Shown: positions 35,081 through 48,453, counted from the stretch's first letter. The stretch is 64,000 nt of DNA from Verticillium longisporum (GCA_019188255.1 JAETXT010000011.1:992001-1056000), one strand, 5' to 3'. Notes: generated from the letters alone by a model not told the origin. Numbers and translations: made by a program.

Positions 35081-36279
35081 ACACCTGAAATATCAAGACA
35101 ATTGTACATACAGGACAGAGACACAGCCGGTCTGTCCACCGAAGCTGCTGGCATGTTGTGCAGTGGGTTTAATGCGACCGTGTCTTCGGAGTACTTTTCG
35201 GGCTCTTGATTATTCGAAGGAAACTGCGACGTCAGATTCGACATCGACCGACTTGGTCGACAAAAAGAGGCGTACTGTTGTACTCGGAAAGACAAGTCAT
35301 GTAATCTGGAATAGATGTTTGTCGTTTGCCCAGAAAGCGTCATTAGGTACGATCGTTCTACGTGCGTACCGTTCATCAATTACATTGTTGAAAGGGGCGA
35401 CCGTTGCCACGGCAACATGGAGGTTGTAGGCCATCGAGCAAGATCGAGATCCACTCTGACTAAGGTCCCTACCTAGTGTCATTCACGTGCACGTGAGGCA
35501 CCTCTTGGGCCTGACACGTGCCCATTTCTGCCCCATCCTCTCGATTGGAAGCCTGGCGAGCCACCTTGCAGGACGTTCCCGACTTGTAGCCCCCCTGCCA
35601 ATGCCTGGCGACCCGACAACACCAGCTTCTTGTAGGTACCTCTAGGTAAGGCACCTGGTCAGGGTACGTACATTTTTGACCAAGAAGGGAAAGGAGCCCA
35701 AGGCTGCCGCTGCCGGGCCTACTTTGACCCCAGCTCCAGTGCTTAAGCCAATCAATCATCCTGCATCAGGCCCATTGCACTCTTTCACACCTGTCCCATT
35801 GCACCACAAGTCTGCCAATTTCTCCTCTCGCGACCTTACCTTTCTGACCCTTGGAAAGCTCTTATCACGACACGATCGGCGTATTGGCCCCAGCAACCGC
35901 ACGTAACGAGACGCTACGACTTCGGCACACGGGCTACTATCTTGTCAGCCATCACCACCTTGTCGCCATCTAGGGGACGTACCTGTAGCCTCATTGTACG
36001 CTCAACAACGAGGGATTGTCTGTAGGGGACCCTCAGTCGCCCGCAACGACGTCCTTAACCTCGAACGGGTTTTTCTCTCAGAAATTTCCTGCCTGAACGT
36101 TCTCAAACACCTGTTGGCCAAGTCGACTACCTGCCGCGCGCCATCTCTGATCAGTCACCGGCCTACCGGCACGCATCCACGAACAGCTGGCGGTCAGGTG
36201 GCTCAGTGAGCAAGCTGCTCTGTTCGACCTGAACAGAAGCTCCGCCTGCCCCATCGGTCCCTGTCCCGAAGAATACTCC
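35081..36279. promoter_or_regulatory. Shared divergent promoter region, F-BAR gene / NOT1
   Basis: 1,199 bp between two start codons, holding both promoters and leaders. A CCTAGGTA-type patch lies at 35,632-35,665. Open frames in the region are short and low-complexity; a leader intron of NOT1 is possible but not determinable. No RNA gene seen. Confidence 0.5.
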
Positions 36280-39200
36280 ATGGTGCCGCCATCAAGAGCG
36301 GGTTCTTTTTCACCAAATCCTGCACAGACTCTGCATACAGGAAACAGCCACTCGCCCAACCCATCGCAAGGAGGGCAATTTAGCTCGGGCGCGAGTCCCA
36401 GCACGCATAGCCCGACCGGAACCAATCCCCTGGCTAAGATTGTCGTTGCCCAAATATACCTACTTTTGAGTACCATCAAGGAGGATAAGGGTCGCGTCAA
36501 ACGGGAGACCCAAGCGGATCAGCTGAAAAAGGTATGCCTCCCCCTTCAACACGCTGACTATAATCTAACAAATCTGCGCCTGCTGCAGCTCCTCGATGAT
36601 CACGGCATGGAGGTGTTCTCTAAATATTTCACCCGGCTTGTTGCCGGCAACGCTGGCCAGATTTTTCCTGGCTTGACGCGACCGGTCTCGAATCCTGGGA
36701 ACTACCACCTTCTCGTCAATGAAATGCGAAACATTGCTCACGATGCGAACCAAGCAATCAAAATTGCCGAATCCATCGATTCTGGTACAGAGGATATATT
36801 CCGTGATTTTGACCTGTCGACTTTCATGGAGCATTTTAAACTTGATGCTCTCGAGAAAACCATACTTGCGCTCGCATTCAAGCTTGGGTCGCGATCTGAC
36901 CTGAAGACGAAGGGTAAGTCAACTTGCTGCGATCTGGTCTTCTCGTCACTAACGTACTTCCTAGCCGATGCCATCCTCTCAACGAACTTTCCTACTTTTG
37001 TCAATATCATCGCTCGTCCAGACCTCGAGGAGCATGCCGACTTGACCGACTCATTCATTGCCACTATCGTCGACCGCTTCATTCAGTACCAACCACCTAA
37101 CTTTAATGCAGCCTCAAAATCTGAGCTAGCTTTCAAGGTGAAATCTCGCTGGGACGGTGATCAAGCGCCTCCTCCATCTGAAGTTCTCGCTGCCTTGGAC
37201 TTGGTCAGAGTTCTAGCTGACAAGCCGCCTAATGCCCTCGCCACCTACATACAGCGTACGGGTGCAGGTTTCACGAAGGATCATGATGCCTGCGTCTCAT
37301 ACCTGCAGAATCGACCAACTCATGTGCAACTCTCTGAGGAGCAGGTTTCCATCGCACTCACGTACACAACCATCAGCCAAACGCCTCACCATGACCCTAG
37401 CATTCTTGCCGCAGCTTTACGCCGGGTTCTGCCGTCAACCTTCCGTTGGCAAGATGTTGTTACCTACTTCGATCAACGCTCCGCCCGCATATCATCGCAG
37501 CAGTTCTTGAGGCTTTACAATGCGCTCGTGCCGATTGCACAAGATAGCTCGTCTTCTCTCAACATTGAGCAACTATGGGGCGGAAACTGGGAAAACCCGG
37601 AAACCCAGCTCTCCTTCATCTGCGCATTCGCGTCACTGATGCCGGACCAACTTGATGCGAGCACGATACCTGGTTTAAGCCCAACGCTGACTCTCGACTC
37701 CTTCGCCCAGTCCCCCTCTGAAGTTCGTCAGCGCGCCGCGTTCGCGGTGAAGCACCCATTGGTTTCAGTAGCCGCTCTTGCTGCTGTCTTCCATGTTGCA
37801 CTTCATTCCGTTCATGCCTCACAAACCGTCGAGGCTAAACGCCTATTTCAAGAGGTCGTTGTACCCAATCTCGACATTTTTGTCGTCTCTGCTTTCGGGG
37901 TTCCCAAGCCTTGGCCTTCGATGGCCACCGAGACATTGATTTCCTTGTTTGATAACTTCCTTTACAAAAGATCTGCAGAGTACGACTTTGTCCTCGACAG
38001 CCTTTGGCAAAGGGACCGGCAATGGGTGACTCAAAGACTTATCGACGCCCACGCCGTCAAGCCGACCGATCTGCCTCTAATTTTCGAACATGCGGTAAAA
38101 CACAAGTGGCTCGAGGACCTCGTTTCGCTTACTAGTGGCTTTGGTTTGGACCTTGCAGCTTTCGCCCACGCGGAAGGCTACCTAGACCTTGGACACTGGG
38201 CTCGACAGAATTCCGAACGGAGCGCCGAAGTAGCCCGATCCCTACAACAATTCTTGCTTATTAAGGCAAATCTTGAGCTTCAATATCAACGCCCGCCTGA
38301 TGGGCAGTCCATCGTCAAATCCACGACCCTTCAAGTCAAAACCGTCTCGGCCCTTCTCCAGATATTGGAGGATTTCATGCCCAAGGCTCCGGTCCACGAC
38401 TTGATCCTGGTGCAGCGGTCTTGTATCACCGTCTACCCCAGACTGATCAACTATGGGGAAGGGTATGACGACGTTATCGATGCGAACGGCGCTGACGGCA
38501 ATGCATTGCCATTGGCTGCAAACGCAAAAATGGAGGAACACTACAAAAAGATGTACGGCGACGAGATACAGGTTCGGAATATCGTCGACGTCCTCCGCCG
38601 GTACAAACACTCCCGCGATCCCCTCGATCAGGACGTCTTTGCTTGCATGATTCATGGGCTCTTCGACGAGTACGCTCATTACGTGGACTATCCGCTTGAG
38701 GCGCTTGCAACCACAGCGGTTCTATTTGGTGGTATCATATCGCATAAGCTTATTGCGGATCTACCGCTCAAGATCGGACTTGGTATGATTCTTGAAGCTG
38801 TAAGAGACTATCCTCCAGATGTCTCAATGTATAAGTTCGGTTTGCAAGCTTTGATGCAACTTTTTCACGTTTCAGAGAGTGGCCCGGATTCTGCAAGCAA
38901 CTGTTGCAGATACCCGGCCTCCAAGGAACAGAAGCGTGGAAAAAGGCCGAGGACGTTGTTCGAGAACACGAAGAAGAGGGCAGCCGTTCACGCACCGGCC
39001 CCAATCCACCCACTCACGCAACTGCGTTCTCTGCTGAGCCTGTCCCGAACGGCGGTGCTGACGAGCCCCGTGATGCTGATCGCCAAGCACCTCCATTCGC
39101 CTCGATCAACGCAGAAAGTTCATTCCCCGCGCTTGCATTTGAGAGTCCGTCGGATGACACCCAGGGAAAGATCCAGTTCGTCCTCAACAATCTTACAGAG

Positions 39201-42200
39201 ACCACTCTTCAGTCTATGTGCAAGGAACTTCGAGACATGGTCGAGCAGAGACACCAGCAGTGGTTTGCCAGCCATCTTGTCGAAGAGCGTGCGAAGATGC
39301 AGCCCAACTATCATCAAGTCTACCTGGATTTGGTGAAACTGTTCGAGGACAAGGTCCTTTGGGCGGAGGTCTTGCGAGAGACTTATCTCAGCGTTGCACG
39401 TATGCTCAACTCCGAGGCGACCATCACTAACCCTACGGAGCGCTCTCACCTCAAGAATCTCGGTGGTTGGTTGGGACTTTTGACCTTGGCACGGGACAGA
39501 CCAATCAAGCATAAGAACATTGCTTTTAAGCAGCTTCTCCTCGAGGCACACGACACCAAGAGGCTGGTTGTTGTTCTTCCGTTCGTCTGCAAGGTTCTGA
39601 TTCAAGGAATTCACTCAACGGTCTTTCGCCCCCCCAACCCCTGGCTCATGGATATCATTCACCTACTGATCGACCTTTATCATCATGCGGAACTCAAGCT
39701 CAACCTTAAATTCGAGATCGAGGTGCTCTGCAAAGGTCTTAGCTTGGATCATAAGACAATCGAGCCCTCGGGCGAGATCCTTAATCGTACTGCAGCCGAC
39801 GAGCCATTAGAACTTCTTGGTCACGACAGCCTGGAGTCATTTGACAATCTGTCGCTCAACGGCCTAGCTACAGGCGTTAGCGCAGGTTTGTCACCACAAA
39901 TTCTCCCAGCATCGATCCCAGATCTGGCGCCAATGATTCAAATACCCCCGACCAACGAGATGGTGGTTGCCACCTCGCGACTGCATGATATCGTGCGCAC
40001 TGCCCTCACTCGCGCGTTGCAAGATATCATTCAACCGGTAGTTGACAGATCGGTGACCATTGCGGCGATTTCAACACGGGAAATGATACGCAAGGATTTT
40101 GCTACGGAGCCCGACGAAACAAGAATCCGCACATCTGCTATCAACATGGTAAAAGCAACTGCTGGTAGCCTCGCACTCGTAACGTCCAAGGAGCCACTTA
40201 GGGGAAACTTCACCAACTATCTGCGAAACCTTTCGAATGACTTGCCACAGGGCTTGCCTGAAGGGACCATCATAATGTGCGTCAATTCGAACTTGGACCT
40301 CGCCTGTAACATCATTGAAAAACAGGCCGAGGAGAGGGCGGTGCCTGAGATTGAAGAGATGATCGAAACCGAGTTGGACGCTCGCCGCCGCCATCGCTCC
40401 CAGAGACCGAACGAACCATACGTCGATCCTTCTCTTAGTCGATGGGCATGGACCATACCTAATCCATTTAAGCTGTCACCGAGTCTTAGTGGATTGAATC
40501 CTGAACAAATGGCGATCTATGAAGATTTTGCTCGTCAACCGCGAGCCAGCAACACCACAACCGTCTCACACGCGCCATCGGTATCTGAGACAACCAGATC
40601 AATGGCCAACGATGTATTGGCAGATCAATTCAATTCCCTGCCCATCTCCACACCAGCCGAGACGCCCGCTGCGCAGCACCTAACTTCCCACATGCCGTCC
40701 TATGGGCCTCCACATCTGGGTGGCGTTGCAAGTGGTCGGCCATTTCAGCTGGACGGACGAGCCCTCTTTGAGAGGGTCCAGAAACTCCTGGTTGAGCTAC
40801 AACGTGTGGCGACAGAGGCTCGTGAAGACCATTTCGTTGATTTGCCCAGGCCCCATCCCGTTCTCGACGTGGTGGATGCATTGGTTCAGCACATGATCAA
40901 GACTTCCCAGAATTCAGAAGAATTTGCCCTCTTCGCTGCTGAGCAGATTATTCAGCTTGTATTCAGCCAGGTTGAAGACAATCTTGCTCTGGAGAGCTTG
41001 GTTCATGTTCTTGAAACCCTGCGAAAAATCTCTGGACCGGGGTTGAACAATCGAGTCACGACACTGTTCCGACAACAACCTGGCTCGAGCTTCCTTCGCC
41101 TGCCGCTTCTGGCTGCCCTTTTGCGGACTGACTTGATCGACTGGAGAAATGTCGACGTTGCGCTGGCTAAGACGGTGCAGCAACGGAAGGAAGGATCCCT
41201 GGAATTCCTGGAACAGATGATTGACCTGACCCTCTTGGGACCTCGGCCATTGGCCCTGTACGGTGACTTCGTACGCACTCTTGATGTCGCGTGGACTTTG
41301 GTCCACGATGATCCGGAATCACCTATTTCTCAGCGGCTGTTGGCGAAGCTGTCAAGTCGAGGCATTTCTCTGAGCGTGTCAGCGGACAGCGATATCTTGC
41401 ACCAACGAGATCAATTGGAGTATGTTTTCGATGAATGGGTTCATCTCTACGGCAACCCCAATGCGCCGGACGATTCCGCGGTACTTTTTGCGCGGCAGAT
41501 GCAGGCCAGAGGCCTGCTCAGGAACAAGGACGATCTATTCCTTCTCATCAGGGTCGCCGTCGACGTGTCTGTTGACAGGTACGAGCATTTTGCGCACACA
41601 ACAGGCACAGTTGCAGATGCCTTCATCGCTACAGATGCACTCGCAAAGATGATAGGCGTTCTTATCAAGGACCATGGAGCAGAGGACGTGGGCACAACGA
41701 CATCGAGGCCAGTTTATCTTGACTCAGTCCTAGCCCTGCTGACCCTCGTCCTGAGCCACCATCATCTGAAGCGAGTTGAGCACTTCAATCAAAGGGTATT
41801 CCATCGTCTGCTGTCCGTCTTGCTCCATGAAGTGGGCGCAATCGAAAGTCAAGTGGATGAGCTTGAGCAGCTTGATATGCTGCTGCGAATCGCCTCCCGA
41901 CTCGCGGACCTCAGTCCCCGATACCTTCCGGGCTTCGCCTATGGCTGGCTGTCGCTCATCCAACACAGAGCATTCCTACCTGCCATCTTGAAGGAGCGTG
42001 CAGGCTGGTCAGCGTATACGACACTCTTACGCATGCTCTTTGAATTCGTTGGGCAACAACTCAAAGCTCCCGAGCCCACCGCCGTGGCTCGTGATACATA
42101 CCGCGCGACATTAAAACTGCTCGTTGTCCTGCAACACGATTTCACAGAGTACATCGCTGCTCATTCTGACCAGCTGCGCATGAGCTTGCCTCCTCACTGC

Positions 42201-42992
42201 AAACAGCTTATCAATGCTATTCTCGCCGCAAATCCGGCATCTCAGGATGCTTTGAGTCCTAATGCGGATCAAAGTAATGGGTCGAAGGCGAAAGAGACCA
42301 CCGAAGACGACACTGCTATTCTGCTGAGGGAGCACGGTCTCCTGGGCGTAGTCGATCAGGCTCTGCACACTGGTCCATCTGAAGACGGCTTGGCTCACAT
42401 GACACGTGCCATCAATGAATCCGACGCCCGCGAAACCGGATTTGCGCACGTCAGTATCAAGGCGAATCTATCCGTCATCGAAGCGATCATACTCCATGTT
42501 GGCAAATACGCTGTGGGGCGTTTGGCCCAAGGAGGGGAGTCTTTCAACCCATCTTCGACAGACGTCGCAGTTTTGTCGCTATTGATGCACGAGCTGGCGC
42601 CGGAGCCCCGCTACTACCTCATTGTCGGCATGGTCAACCAGCTGAGGTTCCCTGGCGATATGACTAGCTACTTCAGTCGAGTTCTGCTGGAAATTTTCGG
42701 TCGCGACTTGAACGATCCCGACGACACAGAGATCCGGCAGCAGATCACGCGTGTGCTGTGGGAACGACTGATCGGTTTCTGGCCACAGCCTTGGGGCCTT
42801 ATGATCACGGTTCTGGAGCTTCTGAAGAACGAAAAGTATGCGTTCTTCGACCTACCATTCGTTAAGTCGTCGCCCGAGGTACGTTTCCATTGTTATGTTT
42901 GCCATTTCGTGTTACATACATTGTGTGATCATAATGTTAACCTCGCTTTGAAGATAATCGATCGTTTCCACGCTGTGCTTCAGCGTGCGTAG
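36280..42992 (+). CDS. NOT1: CCR4-NOT complex scaffold subunit NOT1, one-base frameshift
   Basis: Scaffold of the CCR4-NOT deadenylase, central to mRNA decay and transcription control. Model: join(36280..36531, 36589..36913, 36965..42878, 42954..42992), 2,176 aa after restoring one base. The first, second and last introns are all multiples of three and read through without a stop, but each has a good donor, branch site and acceptor and separates non-conserved inserts (for example LKTK to ADAILSTNF). At the TTTTT run (38,861-38,865) the frame breaks: LQALMQLF is in one frame, and the conserved REWPGFCKQLLQIPGLQGTE is in the next. One extra T gives LFSRFREWPGF. The middle part carries the MIF4G-type CAF1-binding region and the DUF3819 (CNOT9-binding) region. 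The C-terminal Not1 domain ends near PFVKSSPEIIDRFHAVLQRA. NOT1 is essential in yeast, so a base-calling error is more likely than a pseudogene. Confidence 0.93.
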
Positions 42993-44084
42993 TGAGGTCG
43001 ACGACCTGCACTGGCCATGTGAACGTCAACGGTGTATGCCCGTCTGTGTCTTTGTGGCTGCTCTCAGTATTGGCGATGGCGGGGTACCTGCACCCCCAAA
43101 GTAACAAAACACAGTACGTCACAATAAGGCCTCCCGGGAAATCAGAAATATGTTTTGGTGTAATTACGGCAAGTGACGCAAATGAGGGCTTCACTCCTAG
43201 AGGACGGCGTTAAAGGATGCGCAACAGGGGAGCGCTGCATACCTTACGATGCATGACACTTCTCGACATGCCATCAATTTGTAAGATAAGAAAGGGATCA
43301 CCGACAAGGGGGGTTTGTTGTAAGGCTAGGCAGTGGTTGTTGTAGAAGATGATGACCAGCCTTAAAGGCATAGTCTGCAGCAGTACAGAAATCGACTGTT
43401 GGCCGGTCAATTAATTGAACTGATGGCTCTTGCTATTCTCCTTCCCCTCATCGGGCGACATGTTCTCCCACAAACACTAAAGCCACACGCGCTCAGGACG
43501 TGGCAGCGTCGGAAACATACTATCAGAGGAAAGGCAAATTCCCAGCGCTTGCGTATCGGCTTGTTATGAAGGTGACCAAGGATGCCTCTGAATTCAAACT
43601 TCAAGAAAATAGGGTCCATGGAATCGAAGATGTCGAAGCAAAACAGCATGACGGACGGGAGGGCGGGCGATGAGGCCTTGCCATTGGGCCTCGTCAACGA
43701 CTCTGGAGTGGGGCTCCGGCATATCCTACCTGCCTTATGCACCCCGTCATGGAAATTATGGAGCCCACCCAATACGGCGGGCAGGTGAAGAAAAAGTTTC
43801 CCATATCTGCCACCAGAAACGGGACACACCTGTGACCCCATCACATCTCGTTCCCCTGTCTCCTGGTCATTGTATGACATATTGTACCAGCAGTCACTTG
43901 CGAATGATCAGGGCCGGCCCCTTCTCCATATCACATCCCTCCTTAAGCCAAGAAAACAACCACGCCCGTGTACATCTACTATACCGACCGCCCTTACAAC
44001 GTTCACAAGTCTCTCCGGAACCGAGCGCCTCACCCCAGCATCGCACTTTGACTGGTAGCTGGATCGACCAATTTCGAATGCAAT
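42993..44084. other. Intergenic region
   Basis: A 157-codon open frame on the minus strand (43,407-43,880) has no recognisable family and no splice or coding support. I see no supported gene. The right part is the promoter of the next plus-strand gene. Confidence 0.45.
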
Positions 44085-45385
44085 ATGCCTTATAATACTC
44101 GCCGCAAATCCCTTTCCTTGACATTGCTTGGGGTTCACGTCCCAGTCTCCCACGCCGAACGAGCCGCTGCCGCCGCAGCCGCAGCTGCTGTAGCTCCCTC
44201 TACGCACCAGAATGTAGTAGAGAAGCGATCAGGGGAATCCAAATTCACGACTGTCCCTAGTGCACGTCATGCCAACAAAAGGGCCAAGCTGTCACACGGG
44301 AAAGGAAGCTGCGCATTACCACTTTCCCCGACCTTCAGTATGGCAACCTCATTCGAAGACAACGCCACTAGCAAGTATAAGCACACTCCACCACCGTCCC
44401 CGAAAAGAAGCCAAAGCAGGCTCGAACTGGACAAAGACAACATATCCAGTCGATTGATCGACCTTGAGGGCACCGATGACAACGTTGTGGAGGCTGTGAT
44501 ATTGCAACTCCAAGCGACATCAAATCGACCTCATCTCGTGAAAGAACTTGCCCCTATCCTCGCCGAGAGCCTCTCCGTTGTTCAACAGTATGTGTCAACA
44601 GTCTCGTTGATCCCCTTGTTTGGTCGTTGCTAATATGCGAGTATTTAAGCTCGGCGAACCCATGCGCCCTCATATCTGCTCGATTAGCCTCATATCTCAA
44701 GCGCCCATGCTGGTCTGCTTTGGCGCCCTGCCCACTAGCCAAGGAACTTGAGTCTTCGCATTTACGCCGAAGCTACTATCATCTCACAACATGCGCCCGC
44801 AAGCCGTTACCTCCTATGACTGCCCTCAAGCTTCGTTCTCGGGTTGCCATATCTCCTTCGATCTCGAGTACCGGGTCTCTCTCTGGCGACGACGACGATG
44901 CGCATCGACGTGAGTTGAGTCCTTCGCCAGAGGTCGATCTTTCGCCCGACTTTGATGACATGGTCGATGATATGAATGTCCCAGTCACGCCCATTGGGTC
45001 TTTTTCGAAGACTTTTCGGATGCCCCGCTCCATCAGAAGCGCATCCCCCCCTTTGGAGAAAGACGAGAGAGAATTTACTCAAACGGCAGACGGACTTCAT
45101 AAGCGCAAGCTGTCTGGCGAATCATTACCAGGCTGTGGAGAGCATGTCCAAGCCGATGACCTTGCTCGGGATGACCTGTTTGGAGACAGATCATACATCG
45201 CCGCTGGGTCAACAGTGTCTATGAACTTCATCGCCAGTCCGGCATTCCGAGCGACTTACCCACCATCGAGCACTAGAAAAGACACAGAAGATAACTGGCT
45301 GAAGTTTGGCAAATCGCTCGAGTGGGACCACAAGCCCGAGGACATTGAGCTTGATGAGCTTGATTGTTTGCTTGATGCCTGCTGA
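44085..45385 (+). CDS. Conserved-looking fungal protein, function unknown
   Basis: I cannot assign a function. Model: join(44085..44587, 44650..45385), 412 aa. The intron has a GTATGT donor, a TTGCTAAT branch site and a TTTAAG acceptor, and the junction completes a His codon (VVQ-H-SANP). The N terminus reads MPYNTRRKSLSLTLLGVH, then an alanine run of nine and basic KRAKLSH, a plausible nuclear localisation signal. The C-terminal half has acidic Ser-rich stretches (SGDDDDAHRRELSPSPEVDLSPDF kept here as a description of composition) and ends DIELDELDCLLDAC. No membrane segment or enzyme motif is seen. The MPYNTRRKSLSL start is one I associate with an uncharacterised ascomycete nuclear protein family, with modest confidence. 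Confidence 0.7.
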
Positions 45386-45606
45386 GCACAGCGACCTTCG
45401 TCGAAATGCCCCGACTGGTGATATGATGGATACTCATTTGTATTTATGGTTTTGTAGTGTACAATATGAGGCTGTGGACGCAGCCTAGGCCTACGTTGAG
45501 ATGAAGCAATGATAAAGCAACGAAGACATCTCCTTTCAAACCCCCATTCAGCATTCCAGCATGAAACTCTTCTTCCGGCATACTCTCGAGAGTGCGTTTA
45601 CGGTTG

Positions 45607-46836
45607 TCATGGATCGTGCGATGGCTCGCTGCCATTGGGTGAGTCCACAGCTAGCTCAATCCATACCGTAGTGCCCAATTGCGTGATGAAGGGTCTTTCC
45701 AGTCGTACGATCCTGAGACCTGGTGTTAACTTAGCTGCGCTTTCGATGATTCCGACAATGTCTCTATTCCACCAGCAACCATACTTGCGGTAGTGTGCAA
45801 GCGCAGACCAGTCAAGAAGGGTATTGACAAGTCGCCACCATCCACGACCATGCTCAACAAGTATGATCCTACCAGTTCCAAGCTTGACGGCGCTTGCCAA
45901 GTTGGATAAGACCTTTTCGGGATCTGACACACTACATAGACCAAATGTCTGGACAACTGTATCGTATTTTTGGTCGTTGCAGACTGTCGGCTCTGGCGGC
46001 GGGAGTAAACCCTGAATATCACACTGTGCGACTCTGATCTTTCCGCCAAAATATGCGAATTCTCGCCATCCACTACCTGATGATGTCGTGCGGGCTGATA
46101 CGGTTGGAGTCATGTCGATCATGCCAGGAACGGCCATTGGTAGCTTGTCAATGGCAACCCCTAGCATATCTGCCGATATGTCAACACCTGTAAAAGAAAG
46201 TATAGCTTGCTGCGGGGCATCTGGCTTCTCTGGCGCCATATTATTTTGCGAAGGGACTATACTGCTCCAGTCATAGAAGGCCAAGTTGCGCCCAGTCCCA
46301 AGCGCCACCTCGAGGACATGGCCCATGGCAAGTCGACCTATATCTTTCCGCAGTGATATAATACCCATGGCCTCTTCAGACGCATCGAGGCTGGAGTCGA
46401 ACTGGCGAGCAGATTCGCGAGTGAATTGGGGTGGCCGACCAGTCGGAGAAGCTTCGAGATCTGCTGAGGGTTCACCCGCAAACGACGATATCATCATGCT
46501 GACATATATACCACCGCCAAGGGCAACCACCCCAGCGGCGAGCAGTGGGTATTTCCTAGCTTTGAAGATGGCGTCGGCGGTATCGTATCCTGAGGGTTCT
46601 GGTCTGGAAAGGCTAATTCTTTAAAAATTAGCGTTTTCAAGGTACACATTATCAGCAAGCGGTGCCAACCTGGTCGTAGCATTTTGCCTCGGGTGCGTTC
46701 TCCGGCTTAACGGCCGTGACGCGAGGGTAGTAGAGGATTCCGCCGTTCTTCTTGATTCATTCGCTCCAAGAAATGCGCGCGAGTAATGGAGACCGCGCCG
46801 CAATCTTGAAATGCATGAACGATGAGTGACGCGCAT
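45607..46836 (-). CDS. OMS1: Oms1-like mitochondrial class I methyltransferase
   Basis: SAM-dependent methyltransferase-like protein of the mitochondrial inner membrane; the yeast homologue suppresses oxa1 defects. Model: complement(join(45607..46603, 46646..46836)), 395 aa. The N terminus is a good presequence: MRVTHRSCISRLRRGLHYSR, many Arg and no acidic residue. A single membrane helix follows at about 82-103 (LLAAGVVALGGGIYVSMM). SAM motif I is VLEVALGTGRN near 160-170, then GVDISADMLGVA, the QTFGLCSV strand and the post-motif region YRKYGCWWNRDI, which is characteristic of the Oms1 group. The intron is short (42 bp, GTACCT...TTTCCAG) and is chosen because it alone keeps phase with a usable branch site. 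This is the last host gene before the AT-rich desert; its start lies about 30 bp from the composition change. Confidence 0.85.
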
Positions 46837-47278
46837 ATTGGGTATTCCGAGTAGAACTAGTCTTAAGCGATCTCAGGAAACATTAGAGAGTCGAAAATGT
46901 GAGTTGTTTGCTTCTAGGATTTAAGATACTTAGTTCTTACTAATATCTAAAGACCCCGAGAAAATATTAGAAGGACTTGCAAGTACTAATTAGTAAATAT
47001 TATAGATCTTAGTCTAAATATAGCTATATAAATAATTTTAATAATAGTAGGGAATATAAATTTAGTAAAATATATATTAAAAGTTATAGGCTATATAATT
47101 TAAGAGCTTATTTAGTTAAGCTCTGTAATTATATATCTTCTAAGAATAATAACTCTTTTAGGGAAATAGAGATAAATTAAAAGAAAATAAAATATTATTT
47201 CTATTTTAAAAAATTAATAAAAATCTATTATTAGGATATAACTAAGAACTATATTAATATATTTATAAATAGTTAATC

Positions 47279-47538
47279 TATAAGGAGTTAGATATTAGGA
47301 ACCTAACCCCTATTTATATTATCGCTATTATTTTAATAATAAGCCTAAGTTTAAAAGGAGAAATTAAGGCTATACTCGATAGCCTTAATAAGTTAAAATT
47401 AATATAATAGCTTACTAATTATTCGCTAATCTAATTACTTTCCCTAATCTAAGCCTTTAGCTTAATATCTTTATATTCTTTAATTTCTATAACTTAGAAT
47501 TAGATTAATCTAAGTAATAGATTAATTAAAGTATATTA
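47279..47538 (+). repeat. Solo LTR, family A, full-length copy
   Basis: A 260-bp unit beginning TATAAGGAGTTAGATATT and ending AAAGTATATTA. A second copy with the same two ends and the same length lies at 61,705-61,964. The ends would have been TG...CA before decay. No matching internal retroelement domain is readable directly next to it. Confidence 0.75.
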
Positions 47539-48355
47539 TATTAGTATATATCATAGTCGACGTAGGATGTATTAGGCAACGACTGAGGGTATAGCTTAGT
47601 TATAGAATAAAGAGATAATAATAGATAAGAGGAAGGGAGAGATAAAAGTAGTTATATCTTAAGAAGGAGACGTTAGATCGAGAAATAGATCGAAGATCCT
47701 TATAGCCCTAGATAAGAGCTATAAAATAGTATATTTTTCGTTTAGATCGAAGGTAGGTAGGTCGAGGGGTAATTAAGAAGGTTATAATTAATTAAGAGAA
47801 ATACTTAGATCAATCCTAATAGGAGTAAAGCGTATCTTAGAAGGTATCTATTTATAATAACTAAGAACGTATAAATTAGATAGGAATTATTATATAAAGG
47901 GGACTTATAAGTATAATTAGAATTAGATAATTATTAAGATCTAAAAACCTAAAAAATAGGTCTAAGGGGTGCCCTCTATATATAATAGACTAACCCTTAA
48001 TAGCTACATATAGATAAGGCGCTTAGACTACCTCTAGACCTACGGGGGAAGTAGAGTCGGATTTTAAGCTCTAGCTAATAGGGTATAAGAGAACTTAAAC
48101 GCTTATTACTATAGACCGGCTCTATAGAATATTATAAGATTTATACCGTTCTATAGCTATAATTTTTCTCTATTTTATAATATATATATTATTATAGTTT
48201 AGCTTTTATTTAAGCTACTAGAGTAGTTATAAGACTCTAACCCTTATAACTCCTATACCCCCCTATAAAGTAGTATATATATAGGTATATAGATATAGTA
48301 GCTTATATATTTAGAGGATAAAAAAAAATAAAACCTTATAGTATTATTATATATA

Positions 48356-48405
48356 ACGTAATCCACAAGCGAGTGGTTCACCCAAGCGAGTGGTTCACTT
48401 CGCCC
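48356..48405 (+). repeat. Left terminal inverted repeat
   Basis: Matches the reverse complement of 50,165-50,214 at all but two visible positions. Contains two direct copies of GCGAGTGGTTCAC. Confidence 0.9.
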
Positions 48406-48453
48406 GGGCCCACGACCTACACCTGAATTCTACAGATTCCACCTCCGCCCGCG

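Noticed and set aside
43407..43880. 157-codon open frame on the minus strand
   Set aside because: No recognisable domain, unusual composition, no neighbouring exon; likely chance in intergenic DNA.
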